Assembly: GCA_024291935.2 (NCBI GenBank)
Contig: CM044326.1
Span: 32,487,948-32,551,947, forward strand
Source of the DNA: Okapia johnstoni
Lineage: Eukaryota; Chordata; Mammalia; Artiodactyla; Giraffidae
Reading direction: 5' to 3'
Length of the DNA: 64,000 nt
Positions 34,610 through 45,399 of the stretch are shown here, one piece after another (position 1 is the first letter of the stretch; the number at the start of each line of letters is the position of its first letter). The notes beneath the pieces are model-generated. The model searched no databases. It was not told where the DNA came from and saw nothing but the letters and a program-made list of their open reading frames with translations. A program made the position numbers and the translations under genes.

Positions 34610-34770
34610 GCGTCCTGGGCACCGGGCGTCCACCCCCTCCCTGTCTGTGGGGAGACCGAGGCCCCTGGGCACCGGGCGTCCACCCCCTCATTGTCCATGG
34701 GGAGACTGAGGCCTCTGGGCACTGGGTGTCCACCCCCTCCCTGTCTGTGGGGAGACCAAGGCCCCTTCCT
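34610..34770. repeat. 50-bp tandem triplication
   Basis: CACCCCCTC starts at 34631, 34681 and 34731, exactly 50 bp apart, each followed by a 'tgtc..tggggagac' segment and 'gggca' before the next unit. Confidence 0.9.
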
Positions 34771-35169
34771 GAGCTGCAGCGTGTCTGACCCCGACGCCGG
34801 CATGCGGGTTCTGTACAAGACCCCTCTAAAGTCCTGGTACCGGACTCCATCTGGGAAGCCAGGAGAGGAAGAGGCACCAGAAGAGCGCCCCGGCCCCTGC
34901 TCCACCCCCAGGCTCCTCAAGGGGCACGCAGACCCCAGTTTCCAGGTGGAAGCCCAGGACCCCAAGATCCCTCTTCCCACGGGGCCCAGCCATCTTGGTA
35001 AGCATCCCCAGTCTACCCCTCAGCCTTATCCTCTGTCCAGGGGCCCCGCCACACCTCCCTGCTGCCTCCACCCTACACTGTGACCCCCAAGCCCGTCCTC
35101 CTGGAGGCTGAAGTTCCCATTCTCAAAGGTGATCTGAGTCACCCTAAATCTCTATCCCCACCATGGCCC

Positions 35170-35250
35170 TGCCGAGTCCTCCCACTTGGATCCTCTGCCG
35201 AGTCCTCCCACTTGGATCCACTGCCGAGTCCTCCCACTGGATCCACCGCT
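35170..35250. repeat. 26-bp tandem repeat, three copies
   Basis: CCGAGTCCTCCCAC starts at 35172, 35198 and 35224, 26 bp apart, each followed by TTGGATCC or TGGATCC. Confidence 0.9.
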
Positions 35251-35374
35251 CCCCCACTGCAGGGTGCGGCCTCCTCCACAGTCCCGGGGACACCCCCCCC
35301 CACCTCCTCACCAGTGCCACGCTGCAGTCCCCACTAGGGCCACCGTCCCAGGTCAACAGAGACCCGAACCTTTC

Positions 35375-35430
35375 ACAGGCACACAGGCACGTGCACACAC
35401 ACACTTGCGTGCACACACACACATAGCCGC
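35375..35430. repeat. short CA-rich microsatellite
   Basis: Interrupted ACACAC runs with GCACGTGCACAC and TTGCGTGCACAC segments. Confidence 0.8.
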
Positions 35431-35804
35431 ACCCCCGGATCAAGTGCCCAGCTCACCAGCGTGCACTAGGGACAGAGGCCGCGTGGGTGCTCAGGACCGG
35501 CCCTGCCCCTAGCCCTCGGTGTGACCTGCATGAGTCCCCCCGCTCGAGCGTCTCCACACGGGGCGGGGATGACGGCTGGACACCCAGGGGTGCCCCCCGC
35601 CTCGGCCAGCAGCTCATGGGCCGCGTCGCTGGCGCTGCTTTGAATCAGGGAGTTACCCCAGAGGTCCCTGGAAGCCTGGTGCAGACGGTGGGGGGGGGGC
35701 AGAGCGTGAGACCCCCGCCTCTGTTCCTCGGTCATCATGCCCATCGCTAACCTCAGACAGCCCCCCGCTCGGCCAGACAAAGGCGGCACTCCCCTCCACA
35801 CGTG

Positions 35805-36125
35805 TCATTCATCCTCCGTTAGGGCTTGCGACAACCTGACAAATTAAATCTCTTTTAAGTGTAATCTGTCTCTAATAGCAGAAGGGGAAAAGCCCTACCT
35901 GGTTTTGAATATTTAAACCTCCACATAAAAACTGTAAACCCCAGGAGCGCCAGTGCGTTAAGGAACCTAATATTATCTTTAGGGGAGAGGGCCGCCCCCC
36001 ACCCCCCCTCCCCAATGCAAATGTCCCGTTTTTATCTGTGGCTGACAGGCATGTTGCAAATAGGATTAGAAAACCATTTTGTGAAATGGAAACGAACAGG
36101 ATTTAATGGAAAAACCAAAAGATGG
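35805..36125. promoter_or_regulatory. strong AT-rich candidate regulatory island
   Basis: About 320 bp of AT-rich, non-repetitive sequence interrupts GC-rich DNA. It contains 'gacaaattaaatctctttta', 'ttgaatatttaaacc', 'cctaatattatctttagg', the perfect octamer ATGCAAAT (36015-36022), TTTTTATCTGTGGC and 'caggatttaatgg'. This kind of island in a gene-poor interval is typical of developmental enhancers, but conservation is not shown here. Confidence 0.4.
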
Positions 36126-36289
36126 TCCAAGACCCATTTTTCCTTAATGGTATTTCTGGCCAGGAGGCTCCCCTAAATCACCTGCCAGGTTGCACCCCCC
36201 AGGACACCTGCCCCCCTCCCCAGGAGAACAAGCCAGACCGAGCTAAGGGACTCCGTAAGAAGGGGCACGGTGAGGGGAAAGCCATCACA

Positions 36290-36365
36290 GGACAGATCCG
36301 CCAGCAAAATTCACTTAACGGCTTCGCTGGTGCTTGATTACCGTGAACAACTTAATCCTCGCCCT
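36290..36365. promoter_or_regulatory. short candidate element
   Basis: 'aaaattcacttaacggc', 'tgcttgattaccgtgaac' and 'aacttaatcctcg' include TAAT and GATTA cores. Weak evidence. Confidence 0.2.
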
Positions 36366-36777
36366 GGAAGTCCACCCTGGGCTCCTCTGGGGACCATCCT
36401 CCAAGCCCCAGGCCCAGGAACGACGCAGCTGGGCACGCTGACCTGCACCCCAGCCGCACACCCACAGGGGCTTCTGACATGGGGGCTGCCCGGTCCGCCC
36501 AGCCCTCTGCCCGTCGCCGTGGCACCCCAGGGCCGATCACATTTGACAGACGGTGCTCAGCCCGCTGGTCCCTCGCCCCCTTCCTCCCGTAGGAGACAGG
36601 GAATTCCAGAGTCTCTGTGTGGCTGCACAGGAAGCCACGGCCCCTGCCCACCCTGGCCCCAACCCCAGACCCCGCCCCACAGGCCTGCTGCCCGGGGACT
36701 GTCTGCCTCCACAGGGGACGAAGGTGAGAGCACGGGAGGGGCGGGGATGCGCCACGCGCTTCGGGGCCCACTTGCCC

Positions 36778-36876
36778 GATCTGACCAGACCAAGCATCCT
36801 GGGCTGGAATGTGTGCCCAGATCTGTGCCCCGATCTGGCCAGATCAAGCGTCGTGGGCTGGAACATGTGCCCAGAA
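36778..36876. repeat. 54-bp direct duplication
   Basis: 'gatctgaccagaccaagc' with 'gggctggaatgtgtgcccag' recurs 54 bp later as 'gatctggccagatcaagc' with 'gggctggaacatgtgcccag'. Confidence 0.8.
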
Positions 36877-36879
36877 CTA

Positions 36880-38090
36880 GGTGCTGAAGTTCTACCGCTC
36901 ACAGCCCAGAAGGGCTCAGGCTGAGACGCAAACGTCTGCTGTTTCAGCCCCAGGCCACTTCTTGTGTTCTGTGCAGCAGCCAAGCAAACTCCAGGCTGGG
37001 GAAGGAAGAGGAGGAATAATGGAAAACCAGGCCGGGCAGCCAAGGCACTAGGGAGCTATGGATGGTGTGTGAGCAGGGCAGGGCCACAATCAGAGCCGTG
37101 CTTTGGGGAGCTTATTCCGACAGTGCAGACCAGACAGACAGCCGTCTGTCTATCTGCCCCCAACATACTCACAGCCCGTGGGCATCCGGGTCTGCTCAGA
37201 TATGTGGCCCAAGGTCATCATCTGGGAGCAAGTGGCCACTCCGCAGAACACCCTCCCCCTGCCCAGAGCTAGAGGGGCAGGACTGGGTGAGCCCCTCTCT
37301 GGGCTTCTTGGAGAGTCAGGAAGCTTCCAAGCCCAAGGGGCCTTTTTATACCTGAAATAAACCCTTCTTCAAAGTACTCATCTCCCCTCAACAGATACTC
37401 AGAGGGAGGCAGGGGGTGGGCAGGTTGGAGCCTGCCCCCCCACCCCAGGCCACCTTCCTTCTCAGGGAGACGGGACGTTTTCACCCATAGGACGAGGCGG
37501 GCCCTGCTGAACCCCAACCCGGAGTGCTGTGGTTCCCCGAATGACTGAGTTAACGAGGAAGTATCCAGGAGGCGGAGCATGCCCCGGCCCCCTCCTGCCT
37601 GCGACCTCGCCCAGACGCTCCCCAAGGGCGAATGTTCCATTGGGTGCCGGGGCTTCACTGCAGGCCTCTAAGTCTCCTGGTTGGAAATTAGGACTCTTTG
37701 TGACTGTGCCCACCACTCAGCTCAAACATAGCCATTCTTTGTGTCCTGTCCTTGCAGCGAACTTGAACGTTCTAGGAGCTTAGATACCCAGGGACTGGGG
37801 GCCCAGTGTGCCTCCCCCCACCCCCACTCTGGTGATGAGCAGATGTGGTGGCTACTGCAAGCTCCCGTCAGCTGTCCCCAACATGTCACCAAGCTCGTCA
37901 CCACTTGGGTGAAACTGTGGGTCTGAGGGCCGGCCTGGGAGCTGAGTCGGTCAGGCTGTCTCTGCCCAGGCCTGCCCAAGATAAGTGAGGTGTTACTGGG
38001 CCTGAGAAAGAAATCTCCTTTTTAAAATCAAATGATTAGGTATAATCCCTTAAATTTCTTTTCATTTCTTTCATCTGTTTCAAAACAGCT
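36880..38090. other. unique intergenic DNA
   Basis: No gene or clear repeat is recognised. Confidence 0.5.
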
Positions 38091-38096
38091 CAAGGT

Positions 38097-38312
38097 GGGA
38101 CTTCCCTGGTGGTCCAGTGGTTGAGAATCCACCTTTCAATGTGGGGAAGCAGGTTCGATCCCTGGTCGGGGAATTATTCATAAGATCCCACGTGCTGTGG
38201 GGCAAGTCAGCCTTCACCACCACTACAGAGCCCACAAGTGACGACTAAGATGCCACAGGCTGCGGCCAAGACCTGATGCAGCCAAAAATAAACAAGCGTT
38301 ATTTTAAAAAAC
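38097..38312 (+). mobile_element. tRNA-derived SINE (CHR type)
   Basis: GGGACTTCCCTGGTGGTCCA head, B-box-like GGTTCGATCCCTGGTC, 'taagatcccacgtgctgtgg' core and an A-rich 'gcagccaaaaataaac' end. Confidence 0.9.
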
Positions 38313-38567
38313 CAGCTCAAAATCATGGTAGGAAATCCAAACACGCAGAAAAGGCAGCCGTGTGGTCCCAGGAGAAATCTTACATCCCAGGATGCTTGCC
38401 CAGCATCTCCCCTTCCCCGTGGTCTTTGCTCCCCTGGGAACCAGAGTTTGGGGGCAGACAGAGACCCTCTCCTGGCATCTTGCTCCTGCCCCCTTCCATC
38501 ACTGTTCTGCAGTGAACAGATCCGAAACTGCACTTGCCAAGGGCACCTTAGACAAAGACACGTCGAG

Positions 38568-38782
38568 TGGCTTCCCTGGCGGCTCTGTGGTAAAGACTCC
38601 GCGGGTTCAGTCCCTGGTCTGGGAAGACCCCACACCAAGAGCAGCTAAGCCCATGAGCCCCACCCGCTGAAGAGCCCGCAGGAGGGGCCGCCACGGTGAG
38701 AAGACCGCACGCCGCAGCCAGAGAAAAGCCCGCACGGCGACGGCGCAGCACAGCCAAGAATAAACACATAAAAAAGACTTCA
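38568..38782 (+). mobile_element. tRNA-derived SINE (related to CHR type)
   Basis: Head 'ggcttccctggcggctctg', GGTTCAGTCCCTGGTC, 'agctaagcccatgagccc', 'agagaaaagcccgcacgg' and the tail 'cacagccaagaataaacaca' match a cetartiodactyl tRNA SINE. Confidence 0.8.
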
Positions 38783-38831
38783 AAAGCCAAAAACAGACGG
38801 GACGAGGGCTCCCTACAGCCGCCGCCCAGAG

Positions 38832-40411
38832 GGCCGGCCCGGGTCTGTCCCGGGTGACTCCGCGGGCGACCCTGGGTCTGTCCTGAGTAATTCCGCGGGC
38901 GACCCCGGGTCTGTCCTGAGTAATTCCGCGGGCGACCCCGGGTCTGTCCTGGGTGTGACTCCACGGGCGACCCCGGGTCTGTCCCGGGTAATTCCGCGGG
39001 CGACCCCGGGTCTGTCCCGGGTAATTCCACGGGCGACCCCGGGTCTGTCCCGAGTAATTCCGCGGGCGACCCCGGGTCTGTCCTGAGTAATTCCGCGGGC
39101 GACCCCGGGTCTGTCCTGAGTAATTCCGCGGGCGACCCCGGGTCTGTCCCGGGTAATTCCGCGGGCGACCCCGGGTCTGTCCTGGGTGTGACTCCACGGG
39201 CGACCCCGGGTCTGTCCCGGGTAATTCCGCGGGCGACCCCGGGTCTGTCCCGGGTAATTCCGCGGGCGACCCCGGGTCTGTCCCGGGTAATTCCGCGGGC
39301 GACCCCGGGTCTGTCCTGAGTAACTCCGCGGGCGACCCCGGGTCTGTCCTGGGTGTGACTCCACGGGTGACCCCGGGTCTGTCCCGAGTAATTCCGCGGG
39401 CGACCCCGGGTCTGTCCCGGGTAATTCCGCGGGCGACCCCGGGTCTGTCCCGGGTAATTCCGCGGGCGACCCCGGGTCTGTCCCGGGTAATTCCCGCGGG
39501 CGACCCCGGGTCTGTCCTGGGTATGACTCCACGGGTGACCCCGGGTCTGTCCCGAGTAATTCTGCGGGCGACCCCGGGTCTGTCCCGGGTAATTCCACGG
39601 GCGACCCCGGGTCTGTCCCGGGTAATTCCGCGGGCGACCCCGGGTCTGTCCCGGGTAATTCCGCGGGTGACCCCGGGTCTGTCCCGAGTAATTCCACGGG
39701 CGACCCCGGGTCTGTCCTGAGTAACTCCGCGGGCAACCCCGGGTCTGTCCTGGGTGTGACTCCACGGGTGACCCCGGGTCTGTCCCGAGTAATTCCGCGG
39801 GCGACCCCGGGTCTGTCCCGGGTAATTCCACGGGCGACCCCGGGTCTGTCCCGGGTAATTCCACGGGCGACCCCGGGTCTGTCCCGGGTAATTCCACGGG
39901 CGACCCCGGGTCTGTCCTGGGTGTGACTCCACGGGCGACCCCGGGTCTGTCCCAGGTAATTCCACGGGCGACCCCGGGTCTGTCCTGGGTGTGACTCCGC
40001 GGGCGACCCCGGGTCTGTCCTGAGTAATTCCACGGGCGACCCCGGGTCTGTCCTGGGTGTGACTCCGCGGGCGACCCCGGGTCTGTCCCAGGTAATTCCA
40101 CGGGCGACCCCGGGTCTGTCCTGGGTGTGACTCCGCGGGCGACCCCGGGTCTGTCCTGAGTAATTCCACAAGCGACCCCGGGTCTGTCCTGGGGGTGACT
40201 CCACGGGCGACCCCGGGTCTGTCCCGAGTAATTTCGCGGGCCACCCCGGGTCTGTCCTGGGTGTGACTCCACAGGTGACCCCGGGTCTGTCCCGGGTAAT
40301 TCCACGGGTGACCCCGGGTCTGTCCTGGGGGTGACTCCACGGGCGACCCCGGGTCTGTCCTGGGGGTGACTCCACGGGCGACCCCAGGTCTGTCCCGGGT
40401 GTAACTCCACA
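38832..40411. repeat. CpG-dense 33/35-bp minisatellite with higher-order structure, about 47 copies
   Basis: A 33-bp unit built around GGGCGACCCCGGGTCTGTCC alternates with a 35-bp variant ending GTGTGACTCCAC. The 35-bp units start their marker CCTGGGTG at 38948, 39181, 39348, 39516, 39749, 39916, 39984, 40052, 40120, 40188, 40256, 40324 and 40359. Spacings of 233 and 167 bp (six or four 33-bp units plus one 35-bp unit) give way to 68 bp (one plus one). Because 33 is divisible by three and the units lack stop codons on the minus strand, all three minus frames are open for 570-660 codons with an 11-residue repeat. These are not genes. Confidence 0.95.
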
Positions 40412-40414
40412 GGC

Positions 40415-41380
40415 ACTGGCAGAGGCGAGGCCACAAGCAGGCAGTACCCCCTGCTCTGGGTCCGTGCACCGAAGCCAGAGGTCACAGAGACCGCCCACCT
40501 GGCAGTGAAGCTGGAGACCCAAAGGATGGCAGCAGGGGACACTTCAGTGCTCCCATCATGTCAGGCCATTAGGCCGGGCCACACACACGGCCCACACACC
40601 CCCAAAGCCCCCTGCACACCTGCCCTCGGGTCGGCGTCACTGGTGGCCGGCGTGTCCCCGCTCAGAGCGGACTCCGTCGAGGAGTGAAGGCAGGCTGCGC
40701 CACTGGCATCCGTCAGGGGTGCAGGCAGCCAGGAGCCCCCAGCCCGCCCCTCATCCCCCAGGGCTCCACTCCAGCCCCCGCCCCGCTGATCTGGAGAAGT
40801 GTGGCTCCAGAGGCCCAGTGTTTATGTCATTAGCGTCTCACACACATTTCTCAGCCCAGGCGGCTTATGCTGTGCCATGTGCGCCCACCGTACCCCGGGA
40901 AGCCCACCCGCTCCCCAGCCCCTCAGCAGCCTGAGTCCCCCGCCCCGGCCTGCCCTTCAGGGGGGCGCCCCCCCACACAAGCAGCTTCCAAGGCCAGAAT
41001 GTCGCAGGCCCTGAGCTCCACCATGAGTTCAGAGTCCAGGGCTCTTTGCACCCACGAGCTCGAGGTTGGCCCCAGGCAAAATGCAGAGACCGGGAAACCT
41101 GGGCCCCCCCTGGGGACCCTCCCCATCCAAGCCAGCTTCACTCACCCCATCACTCGATCATTCCCTCAGCCCACAGCAGCGGCAGGGCTCCCCAAGGGTG
41201 CGCCTCATTTTTGAGGGCTCTGGGGGGTGGGGTGAGCCCTGGCCTCCCCTCGCCCCCCGCCCCCCAGGGCCTGCTCATCAGGCCGGCCCCGCCAGGGCCG
41301 TGCTGGGGCCGGCAAGTGAGGAGGGCCCGCCTGTGTGCAGGGGCGTAGAGGGGGACCCCCCAGGAAAGAGCAGAGAGAGA
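40415..41380. other. unique GC-rich intergenic DNA
   Basis: No exon or repeat family is recognised. Confidence 0.5.
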
Positions 41381-41384
41381 GCCC

Positions 41385-41490
41385 TGCCAACTGCGGCTCA
41401 TTATCCCTGTGATTAGTGCTAACAGCTTTCCTGGGCAGCCTCTGCAGGGCCAGTTCCAGGAGCAATTAACTGTAATTATCCTCAACCCCC
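41385..41490. promoter_or_regulatory. candidate homeodomain/GATA-type element
   Basis: 'ctcattatccctgtgattag' with 'tgctaacagc' and, 50 bp on, 'caattaactgtaattatcc' place several TAAT and TTATCC cores in a short non-repetitive stretch. Confidence 0.35.
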
Positions 41491-41494
41491 CAAC

Positions 41495-42740
41495 TCCCCT
41501 CCCCCAGCCCCTCCCCAGCCCACAGAGGAGACACGTCAGGGGTGCGTGAGGCCCCTCGGGTTGCAGCCTGCATCCTGCAGGGGCCCTCAGACCCCGCCCA
41601 GCCATGAGTGGGAAAGAGGGGCGGGGAGAGCGTTCCAGAAAGGCCAGGCTGGCTCCCCCTGGCCAGCCCCACCCGCCGCCCACCCTAGGGATGCCAGCCC
41701 CCCGATGCCGCCCCTGCTCCTCGCCCACCAGCACTTTCTGTGTCTCAGCGCCCTTCCATGCCATCGCAGACCTTGGATGATGGGAAGGAGAGGGAGGCCT
41801 GGCCCCATCACAGAGGCAAGAATCTGAGGCTTGGGGACCACTCCAGGGTGGAGTGGAGCCAGGCCCTGGGCAGGGTGGCCTCAGGCCTGACCAGAGCTGA
41901 CTGAGAAGTGGGTCTCTGCCTCCTGCTGCCCTGGCACCACTTGGGGGCCATGAGGGTGGAGGGGAATCATGAGGGCATCTCGAAGGGAGGCACTTGGTGA
42001 CCCCAGCTTCCCACCCTGGACCATGGGTAAACAGTGACCCTCCACTGGCCCCAGGGCCCAGGCAAAGGGCAGGGCAGGCTGAGGGCCGCCATGGGACGTG
42101 CTGCAACGGAGGGATGCCCAAGGGACACGTGCAAGGGGCAGCTGGATACCTGGTCTGGAGTTAAATCAGCAGGGCCGCTGGTGGTAGGGGTGTGGACGCA
42201 CGGCCCAGGTGAGGCTGCCGCGCCCTGAGGACCCGAACGCAGGGTGTGTGGGTCTGCGTGGGGGGGTGGCAGGCAGGCAGCAGGGACAGTGAGGGGACAG
42301 TATTGTTGTCCAGGGCTGAGGTGTGGGGAAGGGCTAGGTGTTAGGGGCCATGGACGCTGCTTCTCAGGAAGCCCCAGGCCCATCTGTGTGTCCTCCACCC
42401 AGCAGAGCATCCATGGCTGTGGGGAGACCCCACCACGTGTCCTGCTTCCCTTCAGACTGCAGGGCAGAGGGCCAGGACACAGGAGATGCTGGGGGTGGGA
42501 CACAGCTGAGTGGACGGGGGGCCCTCGGGGCGGCCAGGCCCCTGGGGACAAGGTGGGACCCTCCCCAGCGTCTCCTCTGCTTCTGTGGCTGAGGAGGCTG
42601 GAGGCTGGAAGAAGCCAGGTGGACCCAGACACCAAGGCCGGTCACAAGGAGGCTGGCAAGAGCTGAGCGGTGTCCCCCCGAGCTCGCGTGTCCTAGCTGA
42701 GCCCCTGCCCCTCAGAACAAGACTGCAGGCGGCGGCGGGC
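41495..42740. other. unique GC-rich intergenic DNA
   Basis: No gene or clear repeat is recognised. Confidence 0.5.
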
Positions 42741-42749
42741 CTGTGAAAG

Positions 42750-43000
42750 GGGCGATTTGGCGAAAACGAGGTCCTGAGGGCGGGTCCCAAACCAACGTGA
42801 CTGGTTATAAGGGGGGATGTGGATACGCAGGGAGACACCAGGGGCTTGAGCACAGAGGAGAGGCCTGGTGAGGACAGGGTGGAGCGACGGCCGTCTGCAG
42901 GCCGCGAGAGAGGCCTGGAAAAACCAGGCCTGCCGGCTCCCTGACCTCAGACTTCCGGCCTCCAGGACTGCGAGAGAATAACCATCTGACATCTCAGCCA
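42750..43000 (+). repeat. MaLR-type (MLT1/MST-like) LTR fragment
   Basis: 'cgaggtcctgagggcggg', 'gactggttataagggggg', 'gacggccgtctgcaggcc', 'ctcagacttccggcctcc' and 'aggactgcgagagaataacc' match in order the widespread MaLR LTR. It is ancient, partial and non-coding. Confidence 0.65.
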
Positions 43001-43394
43001 CCCGGGCTGGGTGCTTGGCTCCGGGGGAGGGGAGACATGGGGAAGGTGGACACAGATGTTTTACACCAAAAAACAAGGCTGAGGCCGAGTCCGGGCAGAG
43101 GACAGCCAGGTGACGGGGTTCAGCCCCTCTCTGGGGTCTCCTCCTGGACCCCAGCCCCAGCCCCCGAATGCCCCCTCCCTTCCCTCACCTCCTGAAACCC
43201 AGGTCCAGCCCTCCTCCTCGGAGCCTCCCAGGGACCTCAGTCTCGCCGCTCTGTGTCCTGTCCACCCCGTAGCCCAGGACCCCTCGGGGAGCAGGGAGCC
43301 ACCCCCAGATGTCCCCAACCCCTCCCCGCTCAGATGGGCCTCCGAGAGCTGGGGGACCTAATGCCCTCCCTTCCCCGGCCCACCCCAAAGCAGC

Positions 43395-43775
43395 CTTTTG
43401 CCAAACACAGTCAATAAATTATTCAGTTTGCAAAATGCCATTATGTGTGAGTTTACTTAATTGAATAGAATAATTTATGGTAAAACCCGGGGAAAGGAAG
43501 ATCGATGAGGCACGGTACAGAAGAATGATTGAGTTTCAGGGAAGGCAATTTGATTTTTATCCCTCATTATAATAATGTTAAGGGGAAAACATCAACTTGG
43601 GTCAGAATCAATATTTGCCGAGTGGCCGGACCATGAATTTTAACTGGAGGTGGCGAGGAGGTGGGCAGGCGCGTCAATAATTAATGCCTGGTCCGCCGCC
43701 ACAAATAATGGTGGGGTTCGGGCCCCGCGGACGCGCGGGTGATCATAAAAGATAATTTAGGAACAAGTCTGTCCG
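43395..43775. promoter_or_regulatory. strong AT-rich candidate regulatory island
   Basis: About 380 bp with many homeodomain-like cores in GC-rich surroundings: 'cagtcaataaattattcag', 'gtttacttaattgaatag', 'aataatttatgg', 'cattataataatg' and TCAATAATTAATGCC (43674). It runs into a CpG-rich edge (CCCCGCGGACGCGCGGG near 43723) and 'gatcataaaagataattt'. No repeat family is recognised. Enhancer activity is inferred. Confidence 0.45.
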
Positions 43776-43779
43776 CGAT

Positions 43780-44380
43780 ACGTGTGTAACACCCCCGGAC
43801 ATGATTCAGGATGCAGCTCCTCGCCGGCTTCACAGCAAATCACCCGAACAGACAGATGGCACCAAGTTTCGCCGCCTTTTCCCTGGCGCCCCGCCTCAGT
43901 CATCACAATGCCGGCAGCCGGGGCCAGGCCACGGCTGCACAGCCGCCCTGTGGCCCTGATGTCCAGGACTGCCACCCAGCCACCTGCCGGCTGCGGGACC
44001 CTGGGCACGTCTCCCGCCGGGAACCTCGGCGCCCTCGCCGGAAACGCAGAAACGGGGGTCCTTGGGTCGGCACAAATGACCACTCCAGATGCCGCTTCTC
44101 CCCGACTGGAAAGAGGTTCCTGATCGGACGTCTTCATTCCAGATAACCTGCCCCATCCAAGTCCACAGGAGCTTGTGTGCACACACCCACTGCCCACAGC
44201 CCCTGCAGGAAACTTCGGGCTTCAGTTCCGCAGGTCCAGGGAGCAACAGAGGGTTCCGAGCCCCCAGGAGTGACTCCCTAAGCCACACAGCCCCCAGGCT
44301 TCCTGCATCCTGGCTCTGGGGCCCTTCTGGGCATCCCGCCCCCATATGCACCCACGCAGTCAGTTCCGAGAAGCGCTGAG
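43780..44380. other. unique GC-rich intergenic DNA
   Basis: No exon or repeat is recognised. Confidence 0.5.
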
Positions 44381-44389
44381 AGCCCGGAG

Positions 44390-44505
44390 ACCCTGGGTCT
44401 CCGTCCCCAGTTTACAGATGAGAAAACCTCGGTGAGCTCACGGGACTTGCCTGAGGCCACAGGCCCGGGGGGCACAGCCCCACCTCTGCAGACCGTCTGG
44501 ACATT
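44390..44505 (+). repeat. MIR SINE fragment
   Basis: 'cagtttacagatgagaaaac' followed by 'gggacttgcctgaggcca' matches the MIR core and downstream segment. Confidence 0.6.
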
Positions 44506-44639
44506 TCCAGAGGCAGGGCTCGACAGCAGGGTCAGGGTGAGACAGACCCAGCAGCAGGTCCTGGAGGCCGGGCAGGGAGCCCAGGGCACAGCCACCGCCT
44601 TGGGCCCCTGTGGGGACCAGGGACATCTGCTCTGAATGG

Positions 44640-44935
44640 AAACTGCTACTGCTGCTGCTGCTGCTGCTGCTAAGTTGCTTCAGTCAGGTCCGACTGTGCG
44701 ACCCCATAGACGGCAACCCACCAGGCTCCGCCGTCCCTGGGATTCTCCAGGCAAGAACACTGGAGTGGGTTGCCGTTTCCTTCTCCAGTGCATAAAAGGG
44801 AAAAGGGAAAGTGAAGTCGTTCAGTCATCCGACTCATAGCCACCCCATGGACTGTAGCCTACTAGGCTCCTCCGTCCATGGAATTTTCCAGGCAAGAGTA
44901 CTGGAGTGGGGTACCATTGCCTTCTCCGGAATGGG
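44640..44935 (-). mobile_element. BOV-A2 SINE with (CTG)n tail
   Basis: A reverse-oriented dimeric BOV-A2. A (CTG)n run (about 44650-44671), read (AGC)n on the element strand, borders two related monomers. Each monomer has a 'ccaccaggctcc' or 'ctactaggctcc' block followed by 'caggcaagaacactggagtg' or 'caggcaagagtactggagtg'. The AGC run is the usual polymorphic tail of this family. Confidence 0.9.
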
Positions 44936-44939
44936 AACT

Positions 44940-45390
44940 GGCATCCAGCTATTTGCCTTTATGGGCAGAGGGTGGTACCAAGGCCTGGGCTCACTGTGTG
45001 ACTTTAATCATGGCCCTCCCATCTCTGGCCCGACTTCCACTTTCTCAGGGGCCTCTCTGACCCTCCATGTCCCCTGGGCTGGGTGGTAGGGAGGTGGGAA
45101 GTGGGCCATGACGTACCCTCACAGGAACCCACGGAGTCAGTGCCCAGGGGACCCTTGCCCACCCGCCTCCCCACAGGGGACCCTCCCCTGCAGGCAGGTT
45201 GGCCAGAACTCAGTGCCAGCACCCTCAGGACCCACGTCACCTGAACACCTTCAGAATGGCAGAGACCCTGCAAACACACCTCCCACAGGGGCTTCTCCTG
45301 CAGACCGAGGGGTCTCCAAGGACAGGGGTGGTGTCTAGCTCCTACCTGTGCCCTCCTCCTAGCGCTGAGGCCAGAACCAAGGAGCCCTAA
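44940..45390. other. unique intergenic DNA
   Basis: No exon is supported. The last part (about 45330-45420) resembles an L2 3' end running into the tetranucleotide array. Confidence 0.45.
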
Positions 45391-45399
45391 TTGCTGTTG

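Noticed and set aside
38548..40542. Minus-strand open frames of 570-660 codons in three phases with an 11-residue repeat
   Set aside because: They follow from a stop-free 33-bp minisatellite unit. All three frames are open, and there is no domain, exon structure or promoter.
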